DNA of 64,000 nucleotides from Pseudooceanicola sp. HF7 (GTDB lineage: Bacteria; Pseudomonadota; Alphaproteobacteria; Rhodobacterales; Rhodobacteraceae). Location of the stretch: contig NZ_JAATOW010000004.1 of NCBI RefSeq assembly GCF_011806405.1, positions 62,001 through 126,000 of the forward strand, read 5' to 3'. Below the pieces are notes generated by a model that ran no database searches, had not been told where the DNA came from, and saw only the letters and a list, made by a program, of their open reading frames with translations. This document shows, piece after piece, positions 25,744-35,481 of the stretch (its first letter is position 1; every line of letters starts with the position of its first letter). A program made the position numbers and the translations under genes.

Positions 25744-28368
25744 TCAGTCGCTCTGCCGCGCCAGCGCGCACCATTCAAGAAGGGCGGCCCGGCTGCGCGA
25801 CCATAGGTCAGGAAGCTGGTCGATCTGCTCCTGCCGCGGGGTCTGGCCGGACTTCTCCGCAAGTTCAATGTCGCCCAGCTTGCGGCGCAGCGCCAGAAGG
25901 CCAAATACCCCGCAACTGCCCGCCGCCTTGTGCGCCCGGCGGCGAAGATCGGGGCTTTCCGGGGTCTGCTCGGCGAACCAGCCCATGTCCTTGCCCATGT
26001 CCTTCAGGAAGCGTTCCAGAAGATCCTCAAGCGCCGGCTCCGGCAGATCCTGCCACAGGCGGTCCAGAAACGCCCTGTCGATCAGCTCGGACGGCGGGCC
26101 TTCAGCCGCGTCCGGTCGCAGGGGCACCACGGTCGCGGCCGCGTTGCGCGAGGGCGGCAGGGTGATTTCCGCCAGCGCCTCAAGCAGTTCCGCCCGATGA
26201 AGCGGCTTGGAGATGCAACGCACCATCCCGGCGTCGCGGAACCGGGCCACCTCTTCCGGCAGGGCATGGGCCGTGACCGCAAGGATCGGTGTTTCCGCAC
26301 AGGGTCCGCCCCCCGTCCGGATCCGGCGCGCGGCCTCCTGCCCGTCCATGACCGGCATGGAGATATCCATGAGGATGGCGTCAAAGCTTTCCTGTTCCGC
26401 CTTCTCGACCCCCGCAGCGCCATCGGCAGCCTCGGTCACCTTATGACCCGCCGCCTCCAGCATCTGGCGGGCGACGAAACGGTTGATCTCGTTGTCCTCG
26501 ACCAGAAGAACGGAAAGCTGGCCGCGTCGCCGCCATGCCGCATCGAGCTCCTCCTCGGTACGCTCCAACCCGTCGATGACAGAGGCCGGATCGGCCTTTT
26601 CCAGCGGCAGCCGAAGCCAGAAAAGGGATCCCTCCCCCGGTTCGCTCTCCGCGCCCATCGCCCCCCCCATGAGCCCTGCAAGACGCTTGGCGATGCCCAG
26701 GCCCAGGCCGGTCCCCCCCGCCTGGCGCGCATAAGAGGAATCGAGGGTTTCGAAATCGTTGAAGATCCGGTCGAGGTCCCGCGCCTGAATGCCGATACCC
26801 GTGTCAGCTACGCGAATTTCCAGCTCGGGATTGCGGAAACCCACGACCTCCACCTCGATCTCGACAGACCCGTCGCGGGTGAACTTGACCGCGTTTCCGA
26901 CAAGGTTGAGCAGCACCTGGCGCAACCGCCGGGGATCGCCCTGTATCGCGTCCACCTCCCGCCCCAGCCAAGTCCAGGTCAGGCTGTTGCCCTGCTCTGC
27001 CGCAAGCGCGGCCATCGTTGCCACCACCCCGTCCATCAGGCGGGAGACGGACATGGGCCGCCGCTCTGCCACAAGCTTGCCGGCCTCGTACTTGGCCAGA
27101 TCCAGAACGTCGTTCACCAACCCCAGCAGAAGCCGCCCGGAAGAATGCATCCGCGCCAGAAGCTCCGCCTCTGCCGGGGACAGGTCATGATCCCGCAAGA
27201 GCTGCATGGTGCCCAGAAGCCCGTTCAGCGGCGTGCGCATCTCATGGCTCATCACCGCCAGGAACTCTGCCTTGGCACGCTCACCGGCAAGGGCGCGGTC
27301 GCGCGCTTCGGTCAGGCCGTCCTCTGCCGCCTTGCGCCGGGAAATGTCGCGGATGTAGGCGACGTAGACTGGCCCGTCATCGCCGTCCGCCCGATCAAAG
27401 GACATCTCTGCCGGAAAGCTGCGCCCGCCGCGCGCCATGGCCTGCACCTCGATCGTATGTTCCTGGCCCCGCGGATCGGTGCGGCTGTCACGCCGGGACG
27501 ACTGGAAGTACAGGTTGGAGCTTTTGACGATCTTCTCGCGGCTGGCCGGCGGGAAGAGCAGATCCAGCATGTCCGCCTGCCGGGCCTCATCCCGGCTGTA
27601 GCCGAAGATCCGCTGGGCAGAGCTGTTGAATTCCCGGATCCGCCCCTGTGCATCGCTCAGCACGATCGCATCCAGAGAGGTTTCGACAATCGTGCGCATG
27701 CGGCCGGCGGTTCGTTTCACCTCGGCTTCGCGCAACGAGGCCAGGCGATTGAGCCGCCAGAGAGCCAGCGCAAGAAGCATCAGCCCGGCCAGGACCACGG
27801 CAAGCACGGCAGCCAGCCGCAACAGCGTGCCAATGACTTCCTTCCGCTGGGCAACCGACTGGTTCGAGAAGGTGCGCAGCCCCGACAGGGTTACCCTCCG
27901 CACGTCGGACATTACCTGGTCTGCAGCCTCCTCCAACTCGGGAAGGGCTGCCAGCAGGCCCTGGTCCGTGCCGTCGATATAGGGCACCGTTTCTTCCAGG
28001 AACTCATTGATGCGGTCGCGGGAGACCTGGAAATCAGGCGTGTCGCGAAGGGTCTGGTAGACGTCGCCGCGTTCCAGCGTGTCGATCCTACTGTAGAAGA
28101 TATCGAAGCGCGGGCGCAGCTCGGACAGCGCGGCGGGATCTTCCTCGGCCCGCTCCAGCGCCAGGCGAAACTGCATGAACTCCACATCGGCCTGCGCCAG
28201 ACTCCATTGCAGGTTGTCCGAAGTCGATGAGCCGATCGAGTTGATCTCTCTCAGGACGACCAGGGCCATGCCACCGACAAGACCCGTACAGAAGACCAGC
28301 ACCAGGATCGCCGCCCCGGTCCGGGTCCAGAGCCGCACGCGCTCTGTCGGGTCATCTGTCAGGCTCAT
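25744..28368 (-). CDS. Hybrid sensor histidine kinase (PAS-HisKA-HATPase-REC-Hpt)
   Basis: An 874-aa membrane-bound kinase. TM1 at about 18-39 and TM2 at about 182-206 bracket a roughly 140-residue, mostly helical periplasmic sensor. A PAS domain spans about 222-345; HisKA has H375 in MSHEMRTP. The ATPase boxes are NAVKFT (491-496), DTGIG (521-525) and GTGLGLGIAK (551-560). The receiver has VEDNE at 622 and D667 (LMDISMP), with K720. A C-terminal Hpt has H812 (AHKAAGSCG). The start at 28368 has a near-perfect AGGGGAGGAG site. The Hpt suggests phosphorelay to a separate regulator, perhaps the divergent one at 28805. Confidence 0.94.
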   Translation of the reverse strand: MSLTDDPTERVRLWTRTGAAILVLVFCTGLVGGMALVVLREINSIGSSTSDNLQWSLAQADVEFMQFRLALERAEEDPAALSELRPRFDIFYSRIDTLERGDVYQTLRDTPDFQVSRDRINEFLEETVPYIDGTDQGLLAALPELEEAADQVMSDVRRVTLSGLRTFSNQSVAQRKEVIGTLLRLAAVLAVVLAGLMLLALALWRLNRLASLREAEVKRTAGRMRTIVETSLDAIVLSDAQGRIREFNSSAQRIFGYSRDEARQADMLDLLFPPASREKIVKSSNLYFQSSRRDSRTDPRGQEHTIEVQAMARGGRSFPAEMSFDRADGDDGPVYVAYIRDISRRKAAEDGLTEARDRALAGERAKAEFLAVMSHEMRTPLNGLLGTMQLLRDHDLSPAEAELLARMHSSGRLLLGLVNDVLDLAKYEAGKLVAERRPMSVSRLMDGVVATMAALAAEQGNSLTWTWLGREVDAIQGDPRRLRQVLLNLVGNAVKFTRDGSVEIEVEVVGFRNPELEIRVADTGIGIQARDLDRIFNDFETLDSSYARQAGGTGLGLGIAKRLAGLMGGAMGAESEPGEGSLFWLRLPLEKADPASVIDGLERTEEELDAAWRRRGQLSVLLVEDNEINRFVARQMLEAAGHKVTEAADGAAGVEKAEQESFDAILMDISMPVMDGQEAARRIRTGGGPCAETPILAVTAHALPEEVARFRDAGMVRCISKPLHRAELLEALAEITLPPSRNAAATVVPLRPDAAEGPPSELIDRAFLDRLWQDLPEPALEDLLERFLKDMGKDMGWFAEQTPESPDLRRRAHKAAGSCGVFGLLALRRKLGDIELAEKSGQTPRQEQIDQLPDLWSRSRAALLEWCALARQSD

Positions 28369-28804
28369 TGCTCCTCCCCTCGTGCGGGGCATTTCACGGG
28401 TCTCACGACCGCCAGTGTGAAGCGGAGACGCCGCCGGGTAAATGCCCATGACAAAACGGCGGAGGCGGGAACAGGGCCCTTTGCACGCGGCTGGTCAGGC
28501 AACGTGACGCTTGCGGCTGGCTGTCTCGAACGGATCGGCATGGAGAAGTCCCTGTAGCCTGGTTAAGATGTGACCCCCACATAGTTTTACGGGCAAAGGG
28601 GCATTGGCACTAAATCCTATCCATTCGTATAGGATCCGCCTATCAAACCTTCTCTTCTTCGCTGCACGGGCCACCTTTTCGCAGCGATTAAACAGTCGTA
28701 AAATCGAAACAATCCCGGTAGACTGACGCGCGTTAGTGTCAGGCCCATGCCTAGCCGAACGGATAGCTCCGGCCCCTTTCGGCGAGCAGTCCAGTGAGAA
28801 GACG
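28369..28804. other. 436-bp divergent intergenic region, sensor kinase / LuxR-type regulator
   Basis: No supported gene lies here. A minus-strand open frame (28495-28848) overlaps the response regulator and has no recognisable protein features. The middle (about 28560-28720) is AT-richer than its surroundings and contains a 22-bp inverted repeat, so it probably holds the promoters of both genes. Confidence 0.6.
28614..28635. promoter_or_regulatory. Inverted repeat, candidate regulator binding site
   Basis: Perfect 7-bp arms ATCCTAT (28614-28620) and ATAGGAT (28629-28635) are separated by 8 bp, about 170 bp upstream of the response-regulator start, in the AT-richer part of the divergent region. 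Symmetry and size fit a dimeric regulator site; the cognate protein is not known. Confidence 0.45.
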
Positions 28805-29419
28805 ATGCGCATATTGATCGCGGATGACCATGACCTGCTGCGGGACACGCTGGTCCTCTACCTTGAGACCGAAAGCGGGATGGAGACCGAAACCGCCGCG
28901 ACCTTCCCGGAGGCGCTTGAGGCGGTGCGGAAGAATCCCCCCTTCGATCTTGTCCTGCTGGACTTCTCCATGCCCGGGATGAACGGCCTGCAGGGGCTTG
29001 AGATCATGTCGGTAGAGGAAGGCGCGCAAAGGGTCGCCATCATCTCAGGCACGGCCAGCCGCGATGTGGCAGAACAGGTGCTGGCCTCAGGTGCGGCCGG
29101 CTTCCTGCCCAAGACGCTGTCGGCCAAGTCGCTGGTCAACGCCGTCCGCTTCATGTCGATGGGAGAGCAATACGCCCCCCTGGACTTCCTGCGGGGCGGC
29201 GAGGACCGCCCGGCCCATCCCTTGGCAGAGAAGCTGTCCCAGCGGGAATACGAGGTCCTGGAGGGGCTGACCCAGGGCAAGTCCAACAAGGAAATCGCCC
29301 GTGATCTGGATATCCGGGAACCCACCGTGAAGCTCCACGTCAAGACGCTCTACCGCAAGATTGGGGCGGCCAACCGCACCCAGGCCGCGATGATTGCCAA
29401 GGACGAAGGGCTGTTCTGA
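28805..29419 (+). CDS. NarL/LuxR-family response regulator
   Basis: A 204-aa two-domain regulator: receiver with the acidic pair in IADDHD at 5-10 and phospho-acceptor D53 (VLLDFSMPGMNG), then a LuxR-type helix-turn-helix at about 140-200 (LSQREYEVLEGLTQGKSNKEIARDL and KLHVKTLYRKI). The start at 28805 matches the family N-terminus MRILIADDHD; the frame extends 23 codons upstream without a better start. It is divergent from the hybrid kinase, so it is a plausible phosphorelay partner. Its stop is 4 bp from the convergent TetR gene's stop. Confidence 0.93.
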   Translation: MRILIADDHDLLRDTLVLYLETESGMETETAATFPEALEAVRKNPPFDLVLLDFSMPGMNGLQGLEIMSVEEGAQRVAIISGTASRDVAEQVLASGAAGFLPKTLSAKSLVNAVRFMSMGEQYAPLDFLRGGEDRPAHPLAEKLSQREYEVLEGLTQGKSNKEIARDLDIREPTVKLHVKTLYRKIGAANRTQAAMIAKDEGLF

Positions 29420-29423
29420 ACGC

Positions 29424-30128
29424 TCAGCGCGGGGCGGCCCGCCGCTCGGCACGGATCATTTCCGCCCGGTGGATCAGGCTGTCTTCCGGGGCCTCCAGCG
29501 GCGCGACCTGCATCCGGGAGAACGCCAGCGCCTCCGCCGCCGGTACCCCGAGCAGGCGCAGAACCGCCGCGGTCGTTTCCGCCCCGTCAGAGGGCATCCC
29601 CGCCAGCCTGCGACGGAAGGACATGACCACCCCGCTGCGCAGGAAATCAAAGGCCACGGGCACCGGCATGTCGACGAAACGCCCCGCCTCAATACCTGCG
29701 GCCAGCATGGGCGGCACGGTCTGATGCAGCACCTTCATGGTCGATGTATCATCATTCAGCGGGTTCAGCCCGGTGCGGGCGGCGAATTCCCCGATCAGCG
29801 GATAGCGCGCGAAGGTGGCAAAGAAACGCAGCATGGATTGCGCCAGCGCTTCTGCCGGATCCTCGACCGGTGTCTCGCAGGCCAGCACCAGCTCAAGCAG
29901 CTCCGCGCCCAGCCGCAGCTTGGCTTCCAGCAGAAGATCCTCCACCCCGGTGAAGTACTTGTAGAAGGTCCCCCGCGACACTCCCGCCTCCCGTACCACG
30001 TGATCGATGGCGGTTTCATTGGGACCGCGTGCGGCCACCACGAGGATCGCGGCCTCTACCAGGCGCTGGTGCATGCGCTGGCGGCGCTGCGCCGCGACGG
30101 CCTTGCGGTGGTCGAGCTTGCAGATCAT
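29424..30128 (-). CDS. TetR-family regulator of the two-adaptor RND operon
   Basis: A 234-aa protein with an N-terminal TetR_N domain at about 20-66 (RQRMHQRLVEAAILVVAARG, then GVSRGTFYKYFTGVEDLL) and a helical ligand-binding region. It is the last gene of the minus-strand operon; its ATG overlaps the RND stop by 4 bp (ATGA), so it is co-transcribed with the pump it probably represses. The perfect inverted repeat at 35482-35495, in front of the operon, is a candidate target. Confidence 0.88.
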   Translation of the reverse strand: MICKLDHRKAVAAQRRQRMHQRLVEAAILVVAARGPNETAIDHVVREAGVSRGTFYKYFTGVEDLLLEAKLRLGAELLELVLACETPVEDPAEALAQSMLRFFATFARYPLIGEFAARTGLNPLNDDTSTMKVLHQTVPPMLAAGIEAGRFVDMPVPVAFDFLRSGVVMSFRRRLAGMPSDGAETTAAVLRLLGVPAAEALAFSRMQVAPLEAPEDSLIHRAEMIRAERRAAPR

Positions 30129-33100
30129 GCGGGCGCGCCTTCCTCATCCTCGCTCGGCGGACGCACGCCGAAGACCGCGCAGTAGAGGGCCGGCGCGAAG
30201 AGCAGCGTGATCACCGTGCCCACGACGATGCCACCCATCATGGCAACGGCCATGGGCCCCCAGAAGACCTGGCGCGAAATCGGGATCAGGGCGAGCGAGG
30301 CCGCCGCCGCGGTCAGCAGGATCGGGCGCGCGCGGCTGTCGGAGGCCAGGTAGATCGCATCCCAGCGGCTTTTCCCAGCCGCCAGCAGATCCTTCACCTC
30401 CTGGAACAGGATGACGGAGTTCCGGATCAGGATGCCGATCAGGGCCAAGACCCCCAGCAGGGCGACGAAGCCAAGCGGCGCCCCTGTGGCCAGCAGGGCC
30501 GCGACCACCCCGATCAGGCCCAGCGGCGCAACGGCGAAGACCACGAAGGTCAGGCGGAAGCTCTGCATCTGGACCATGACCAGGGTCAGCATGATCATCA
30601 CCATGACCGGCACCACGGCCAGGATCGGTTGCTGGCTTTCAGCGCTTGTTTCCACGGTGCCGCCGATGACCACCTTGTAGCCAGCAGGCAGGGACTGGCG
30701 GAACTCCTCGATCACGGGGGTCAGATCCTTGACGATCGTGTCCGGCTGATCCTCACCCAGCACCGCGGCCTCCACCGTGATGGTGGGCACGCGGTCGCGC
30801 TGGTTGATGACGGGCTGTTCGACGGTCCATTCCAGCCGCGCAAAGGCGGCCAGCGGGATCGGCTGCCCCTCTGCATTGCCGAACTGCATGTTCTCCAGCA
30901 GGTCGATGGAGCTGCGGTCCGTTGCGACGCCGCGCGCCAGCACATCGACCAGCTTGTCGCCCTGGCGCAGGTCCGTGATGCTCGCCCCGTTGAAGACGGT
31001 GTACAGCGCCTTGGCCACGTCCGACTGGGTCAGGCCAAGCTGGCGCAGCCGCGCCTGGTCCAGCACCACCCGGACCACCCGGATCGGTTCGTTCCAGTCC
31101 AGCGTGATGGAGGTCAGACGGGAATCCACCGCGATCCGCGACGCCAGATCCCGGGACAGGTCACGCAGAACCTCTGGCTTGGGGCCGGAGACGCGGTATT
31201 GCACCGGCTTGCCCACCGGCGGACCAAGCTCCAGGAACTTGGCAAAGAACTCCGCATCGAAATGGGACGCGTCATAGGCGCGGATCTTGTCGGTCAGGCT
31301 GTCGCGGGCCGCAAGGTCCGGCGTCATGATGACGATCTGCCCGATGTTCGGCGTGGCCGTCGGCGCATCCAGTGTCAGGATGAAGCGCGGCGCGGCACGG
31401 CCGATATAGGTGGACCAGTAGCTGACCTCTTCCTGCTCGCCCAGCCAGTCCTCGAAGTGGGCGATTTCCCGGTCCGTGGCGCCGAATTCGGCGTTCTGGC
31501 GCAGGGTGACATCGACCAGCACTTCAGGCCGGTCAGAGGTGGGGAAGAACTGCTGCTCCACGAATTGCATTCCGAAGAGCGACGACGCGAAGACCAGCAC
31601 GGTCGCCACGATGGTCACCCACTTGTGGCGCATCGCCTGAATCAGCGTGCTCCGGAAGACCCGGCGCACCCGCCCGGCCTGCGCATGTTCATGCTTGAGC
31701 TTCTTGGGCAGGAATGTCGTACCTAGGACCGGCGCCATGAGCACCGCGACAACCCAGCTCAGCACCAGCGAAATGGCAATCACGTAGAAGAGCGAGCGCG
31801 TGTATTCCCCGGCTTGGGAGGAGTTCAGTCCGATCGGAATGAAACCCGCCACCGTCACCAGCGTGCCGCTGAGCATCGGGAAGGCGATGGAGGTCCAGGC
31901 GTAGGAGGCCGCCTTTGTCAGGCTTTCCCCCACTTCCAGCCGAGAGATCATCGTCTCGATCGCGATCATGGCGTCATCGACCAGCAGGCCAAGCGCGATG
32001 ATCAGCGCCCCGAGGGAGATCCGCTGCAGGGTGATGCCCATCATGTCCAGGATGACGAAGGTCATGGCCAGCACCAGCGGAATGGACAGCGACACCACCA
32101 TCCCGGCCCGGAAGCCGAGAGAGACGAAGCTGACCGCCAGGACGATGATCACCGCCTCTGCCAGTGCCCGCACGAAATGGCCCACGGAGTCATCGACCAC
32201 ATGGGGCTGGTTCGCCACGTGCTCCACCCCGATGCCGACGGGCAGCTGCGCGACCAGGTCATTGGCCAGCTTGTCCAGCTCTTCCCCGAACTCAAGGATG
32301 TTGCCGCCATCGCGCATCCCGATGATCAGGCCGATCGCATCCTTGCCGTTGACGCGCATCAGCTCCGAGGGCGGATCCTCGAAGCCCGGCGTCACATCGG
32401 CCACGTCTCCAAGGGTGAAATAGGTATCCCCGCTGCGCAGGGGGGCATTGGCCAGTTCTTCGGCGGTAGAGAACTCTCCGGACACGCGGATCAGGATCTG
32501 CTCCTGCCCCGTCTGGATGATCCCGGAAGGGACGATGGCGTTCTGCTCTGCCAGGGTGTTCAGGACCGTGGCGCGGTCCAAGCCAAGCGCCGCGAGGCGG
32601 GTGTTGGAGAATTCCACGTGCACGACCGGTTCGCGCACGCCGACCAGCTCCACCTTGCCGGTGCCGTCCAGTTGCAGGACAGCGGTGCGGATATCCTCGA
32701 CGTAGCTTTCCAGCTCCCTCGGCGTGTAGCCATCGGCCGTGAAGGCATAGATATTGCCGAAGACATCCCCGAAATCATCGTTGAAGCCGAAGCCCGCGAA
32801 TTCCTCGGGCATGTCGCCTTCGATGTCGGACATCATGTTGCGCACGCGCAGCCAGATCCCGTCCACCTTGTCGGCAGGCGTATCGGCCCGCAGGTTCACG
32901 TAGACGACCGAAACGCCCGGATAGGTCACCGAGTTGGTGTAATCCAGCGTGTCGAGCTCCTGCAGCTTCTTCTCCATCCGGTCGGTGACCTGGGTGACGG
33001 TCTCTTCCGCGGTGGCCCCCGGAAGGGCGGCAGAGACGACCATGACCTTGATGGCGAAGCTCGGGTCCTCTTCCCGCCCCATGGACACGTAGGAAAAGAT

Positions 33101-33187
33101 CCCCGCCACGAGCGAGATGATCATGATGTACCAGACGAAGGAGCGGTGATGCAGCGCCCAGTCAGAGAGGTTGAATCCGGTCTTCAT
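30125..33187 (-). CDS. RND efflux permease of a two-adaptor system (TriC-like)
   Basis: A 1020-aa inner-membrane transporter starting MKTGFNLSDWALHHRSFVWY. TM4 has LLVDDAMIAIETM at about 405; the TM10 position reads GILIRNSVILF, with Arg instead of the Lys usual in AcrB-type pumps. The adjoining MFP genes overlap it (ATGA at 33184-33187), giving an adaptor-adaptor-pump-TetR operon like TriABC of Pseudomonas, in which both adaptors are needed. The substrate is unknown and no outer-membrane channel gene is present. Confidence 0.94.
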   Translation of the reverse strand: MKTGFNLSDWALHHRSFVWYIMIISLVAGIFSYVSMGREEDPSFAIKVMVVSAALPGATAEETVTQVTDRMEKKLQELDTLDYTNSVTYPGVSVVYVNLRADTPADKVDGIWLRVRNMMSDIEGDMPEEFAGFGFNDDFGDVFGNIYAFTADGYTPRELESYVEDIRTAVLQLDGTGKVELVGVREPVVHVEFSNTRLAALGLDRATVLNTLAEQNAIVPSGIIQTGQEQILIRVSGEFSTAEELANAPLRSGDTYFTLGDVADVTPGFEDPPSELMRVNGKDAIGLIIGMRDGGNILEFGEELDKLANDLVAQLPVGIGVEHVANQPHVVDDSVGHFVRALAEAVIIVLAVSFVSLGFRAGMVVSLSIPLVLAMTFVILDMMGITLQRISLGALIIALGLLVDDAMIAIETMISRLEVGESLTKAASYAWTSIAFPMLSGTLVTVAGFIPIGLNSSQAGEYTRSLFYVIAISLVLSWVVAVLMAPVLGTTFLPKKLKHEHAQAGRVRRVFRSTLIQAMRHKWVTIVATVLVFASSLFGMQFVEQQFFPTSDRPEVLVDVTLRQNAEFGATDREIAHFEDWLGEQEEVSYWSTYIGRAAPRFILTLDAPTATPNIGQIVIMTPDLAARDSLTDKIRAYDASHFDAEFFAKFLELGPPVGKPVQYRVSGPKPEVLRDLSRDLASRIAVDSRLTSITLDWNEPIRVVRVVLDQARLRQLGLTQSDVAKALYTVFNGASITDLRQGDKLVDVLARGVATDRSSIDLLENMQFGNAEGQPIPLAAFARLEWTVEQPVINQRDRVPTITVEAAVLGEDQPDTIVKDLTPVIEEFRQSLPAGYKVVIGGTVETSAESQQPILAVVPVMVMIMLTLVMVQMQSFRLTFVVFAVAPLGLIGVVAALLATGAPLGFVALLGVLALIGILIRNSVILFQEVKDLLAAGKSRWDAIYLASDSRARPILLTAAAASLALIPISRQVFWGPMAVAMMGGIVVGTVITLLFAPALYCAVFGVRPPSEDEEGAPA

Positions 33188-34305
33188 TCCACGCGTGCTC
33201 CGACTTCCTGCCCGTCTTCAAGGGAGTGCGCCCCCCGTACCACGATCTCGTCTCCGACAGAGATCCCGTCTTTCACGGCCACCCGTGAGGCAACCTGAAA
33301 GCCCAGCGTGACCGGCACCTTTTCCACATGTCGCTTGCCGCCGCTCTCCGTCACCCGCCAGACAAAATGGCTGTCCTCGCTGCCCGCGATGGCGCTGAGC
33401 GGCAGGGTCATGATCGGATCCCCCACGGCGGCGAAGGTCGCGGTGACCAGGCTGCCGATGCGGAACTGTCGCGGCGCGTCCTCAAGCGTCAGACGCAGAG
33501 TGCGTCCGCGCATGGTTTCATCGGCCACGGGTTCGACAAGGCTGAGCCGCGCGCGCACGGTCTGATCGGTGTTTTCCATCGCGGTCAGCGTGAACAGCGC
33601 ATCCGCGGGCAGGAAGGTCATGAATTCCGCCGGCACGTCGATCACCGCTTCGCGGCCCTCGAGATCGGCCAGCGACACCACCGTCGTCCCGGCAGAGACC
33701 ACGGTGCCCTGCTCTACCGGTGTTTGCAGGACGATCCCGGCGTTGGGTGCGGTCAGGGTCGCGTAGCTCAGCGCCTCTTGCGCGCTGGCAAGGCTGGCCT
33801 GCGCCGCCAGCAGCGAGGCGCGGGCCGAATCCCGGCTGGCGCGCGCCGCTTCAACGGCGGCCTCCGGCGAGATGTCGCGCTGTTGCAGGGTCATCGCGCG
33901 GGAATAGCTGGTCTCTGCGTATTCGGCCTGGGCCTTGGCAGAGCTGACGGTGGCCTGCGCCGCCTCCAGATCCTGCTGCAAGGAGACCCGGTCGAGCCTG
34001 GCCAGCACCTCTTCCTTCTCGACCGTATCGCCGGGCGCGACGTTGAGCGCCGCGATGCGGCCGATGGTCTGGAAGGCCAGCGCCGTCTCATGGGCGGCCT
34101 TGATCTGTCCGGGGAAATAGCGCTGACGGGTGGGATCAGAGGTGATGACCTCTGTCACCACGGGGCGGACGGCCTGGGTGGTCAGGCGCTCTTCCTCTGC
34201 GCGGGCGGCCGGCGGCGAAGCCAGCATCCCAAGCGCAAGGACGGTTAGGCAGGACAGGGCCCGCAGGCGGTCTGGCGCGCAGAGGCGTGTCAGGGAACGG
34301 GGCAT
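33184..34305 (-). CDS. RND periplasmic adaptor (second of the pair)
   Basis: A 373-aa membrane fusion protein with a signal sequence (LRALSCLTVLALGMLASPPAARAEEE). Barrel-sandwich segments are IGRIAALNVAPGDTVEKEEVLARLD and APNAGIVLQTPVEQGTVVSAGTTVV around an Ala/Gln/Glu-rich coiled coil at about 105-175. It overlaps the upstream adaptor gene by one base at 34305 and the pump by 4 bp. It probably forms a mixed adaptor ring with its neighbour. Confidence 0.92.
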   Translation of the reverse strand: MPRSLTRLCAPDRLRALSCLTVLALGMLASPPAARAEEERLTTQAVRPVVTEVITSDPTRQRYFPGQIKAAHETALAFQTIGRIAALNVAPGDTVEKEEVLARLDRVSLQQDLEAAQATVSSAKAQAEYAETSYSRAMTLQQRDISPEAAVEAARASRDSARASLLAAQASLASAQEALSYATLTAPNAGIVLQTPVEQGTVVSAGTTVVSLADLEGREAVIDVPAEFMTFLPADALFTLTAMENTDQTVRARLSLVEPVADETMRGRTLRLTLEDAPRQFRIGSLVTATFAAVGDPIMTLPLSAIAGSEDSHFVWRVTESGGKRHVEKVPVTLGFQVASRVAVKDGISVGDEIVVRGAHSLEDGQEVGARVE

Positions 34306-35450
34306 TACGGGACCTCCTTCACGGCAACCAGCCGGTCTGGGTAGAGCGCATGAGAGCCGCCGGTGACGATGATGTCGCCGTCCTTCAGCCCCTCTGCCAC
34401 GTCCACGGTTTTGCTGTGGTATTCATCGACGGTAATAGGCCGAAGGGCGACCCGATTGGTGGCAGGATCAAGGACCCAGACGGCGGGGCCGCTGGCATCG
34501 GCGTTCAGGGCCTGCCAGGGGATGGTGATCCCCGGCGGCTGATCCAGCACGATGCGGCCCACGACGGCCTCTCCGATGGTGTAAAGCCGCCCCTGCCCCG
34601 CGGGGATCTCTGCCTTGACGGTGACGGTGCCATTCGGGGCCACCACGGGCGACACCTCTGTCACCTGGACTGTCAGCGCCTCTCCGCCCTCGAGCGGGGT
34701 CAGCGTCACGTCCTCTCCCTTCACGTTCATCAGGTCCCTGACGTTGGGCACGTAGAAGACCGCCTCTCGTCCATCCAGGCTGGCCAGCGTGCCGATCGGC
34801 TGTCCGGCCCCGACGACCTGCCCGGGCTCTGCGGTGCGTTCGGTGATGATCCCGTCCCGAAGCACCGTGAGCACGGTGTCTTCCAGCGTCTGGCGCGCGG
34901 CTTCAAGCCGGGCCTTTGCCTGGTCCCGCGACGCCTGTGCCGTCAGGAAGCTCTCCGTCGCCGAATCCAGGTCCGCCTGCGTGCCCGACCCACGCTCAAG
35001 CAGGCTTGCGGCGCGATCCCGGGCCTGCTGCGCCTGCACCAGCGCCGCGTTGGCCGCATCAAGGGACGCCTGGGCAGAGTTGAAACCGGCCTGTGCCTGC
35101 GTCGGATCGACCGCGGCGATTTCATCCCCCGCGCGGACCACATCGCCGACATCGGCATTGACGGAGATCACCCGACCGCCGTCCCGGAAGCCCGCGGAAT
35201 AGGAATCCAGCGCGGCGATGGTCCCGGTCAGCTGGTATTCCTGCGCATGGGTGGTGGTCTCAACCGTGACCGTGCTGACGGGAAAGGGCGTGACCGTTTC
35301 AGCGGATTGCGCCTGTGCCTGCCCGGCGAAGGGCAGCGACAGCCCCGCCAGGACCACAAGCGCCCGCAAGGGGGGCCTGCGCCGCCCCTGTCTCACGCCC
35401 CTTGCCATTCCGCTCCAAGATCTCATCCGGCCCGCCTTTCGCACTGGCAT
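34305..35450 (-). CDS. RND periplasmic adaptor (first of the pair)
   Basis: An adaptor of up to 381 aa with a basic N-terminus and signal-like hydrophobic stretch (LRALVVLAGLSLPFAGQAQAQ). Sandwich motifs DGGRVISVNADVGDVVRAGDEIAAVD and ITERTAEPGQVVGAGQPIGTLA flank the coiled coil. Starts at 35450, 35426 (AAAGG upstream) or 35408 (GGAG upstream) are all possible; the last two leave more room for a leader after the promoter. It is the first gene of the operon. Confidence 0.9.
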   Translation of the reverse strand: MPVRKAGRMRSWSGMARGVRQGRRRPPLRALVVLAGLSLPFAGQAQAQSAETVTPFPVSTVTVETTTHAQEYQLTGTIAALDSYSAGFRDGGRVISVNADVGDVVRAGDEIAAVDPTQAQAGFNSAQASLDAANAALVQAQQARDRAASLLERGSGTQADLDSATESFLTAQASRDQAKARLEAARQTLEDTVLTVLRDGIITERTAEPGQVVGAGQPIGTLASLDGREAVFYVPNVRDLMNVKGEDVTLTPLEGGEALTVQVTEVSPVVAPNGTVTVKAEIPAGQGRLYTIGEAVVGRIVLDQPPGITIPWQALNADASGPAVWVLDPATNRVALRPITVDEYHSKTVDVAEGLKDGDIIVTGGSHALYPDRLVAVKEVP

Positions 35451-35481
35451 TTCATCCTGTCGCGGGCATCTGCGGTCAAAG

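Noticed and set aside
25930-28230. Long plus-strand open frame opposite the hybrid kinase
   Set aside because: Antisense of a gene with all kinase motifs in order; no credible start or domain.
28495-28848. Minus-strand 117-codon frame in the divergent kinase/regulator gap
   Set aside because: It overlaps the response-regulator start, has no ribosome-binding site and a random-looking composition.
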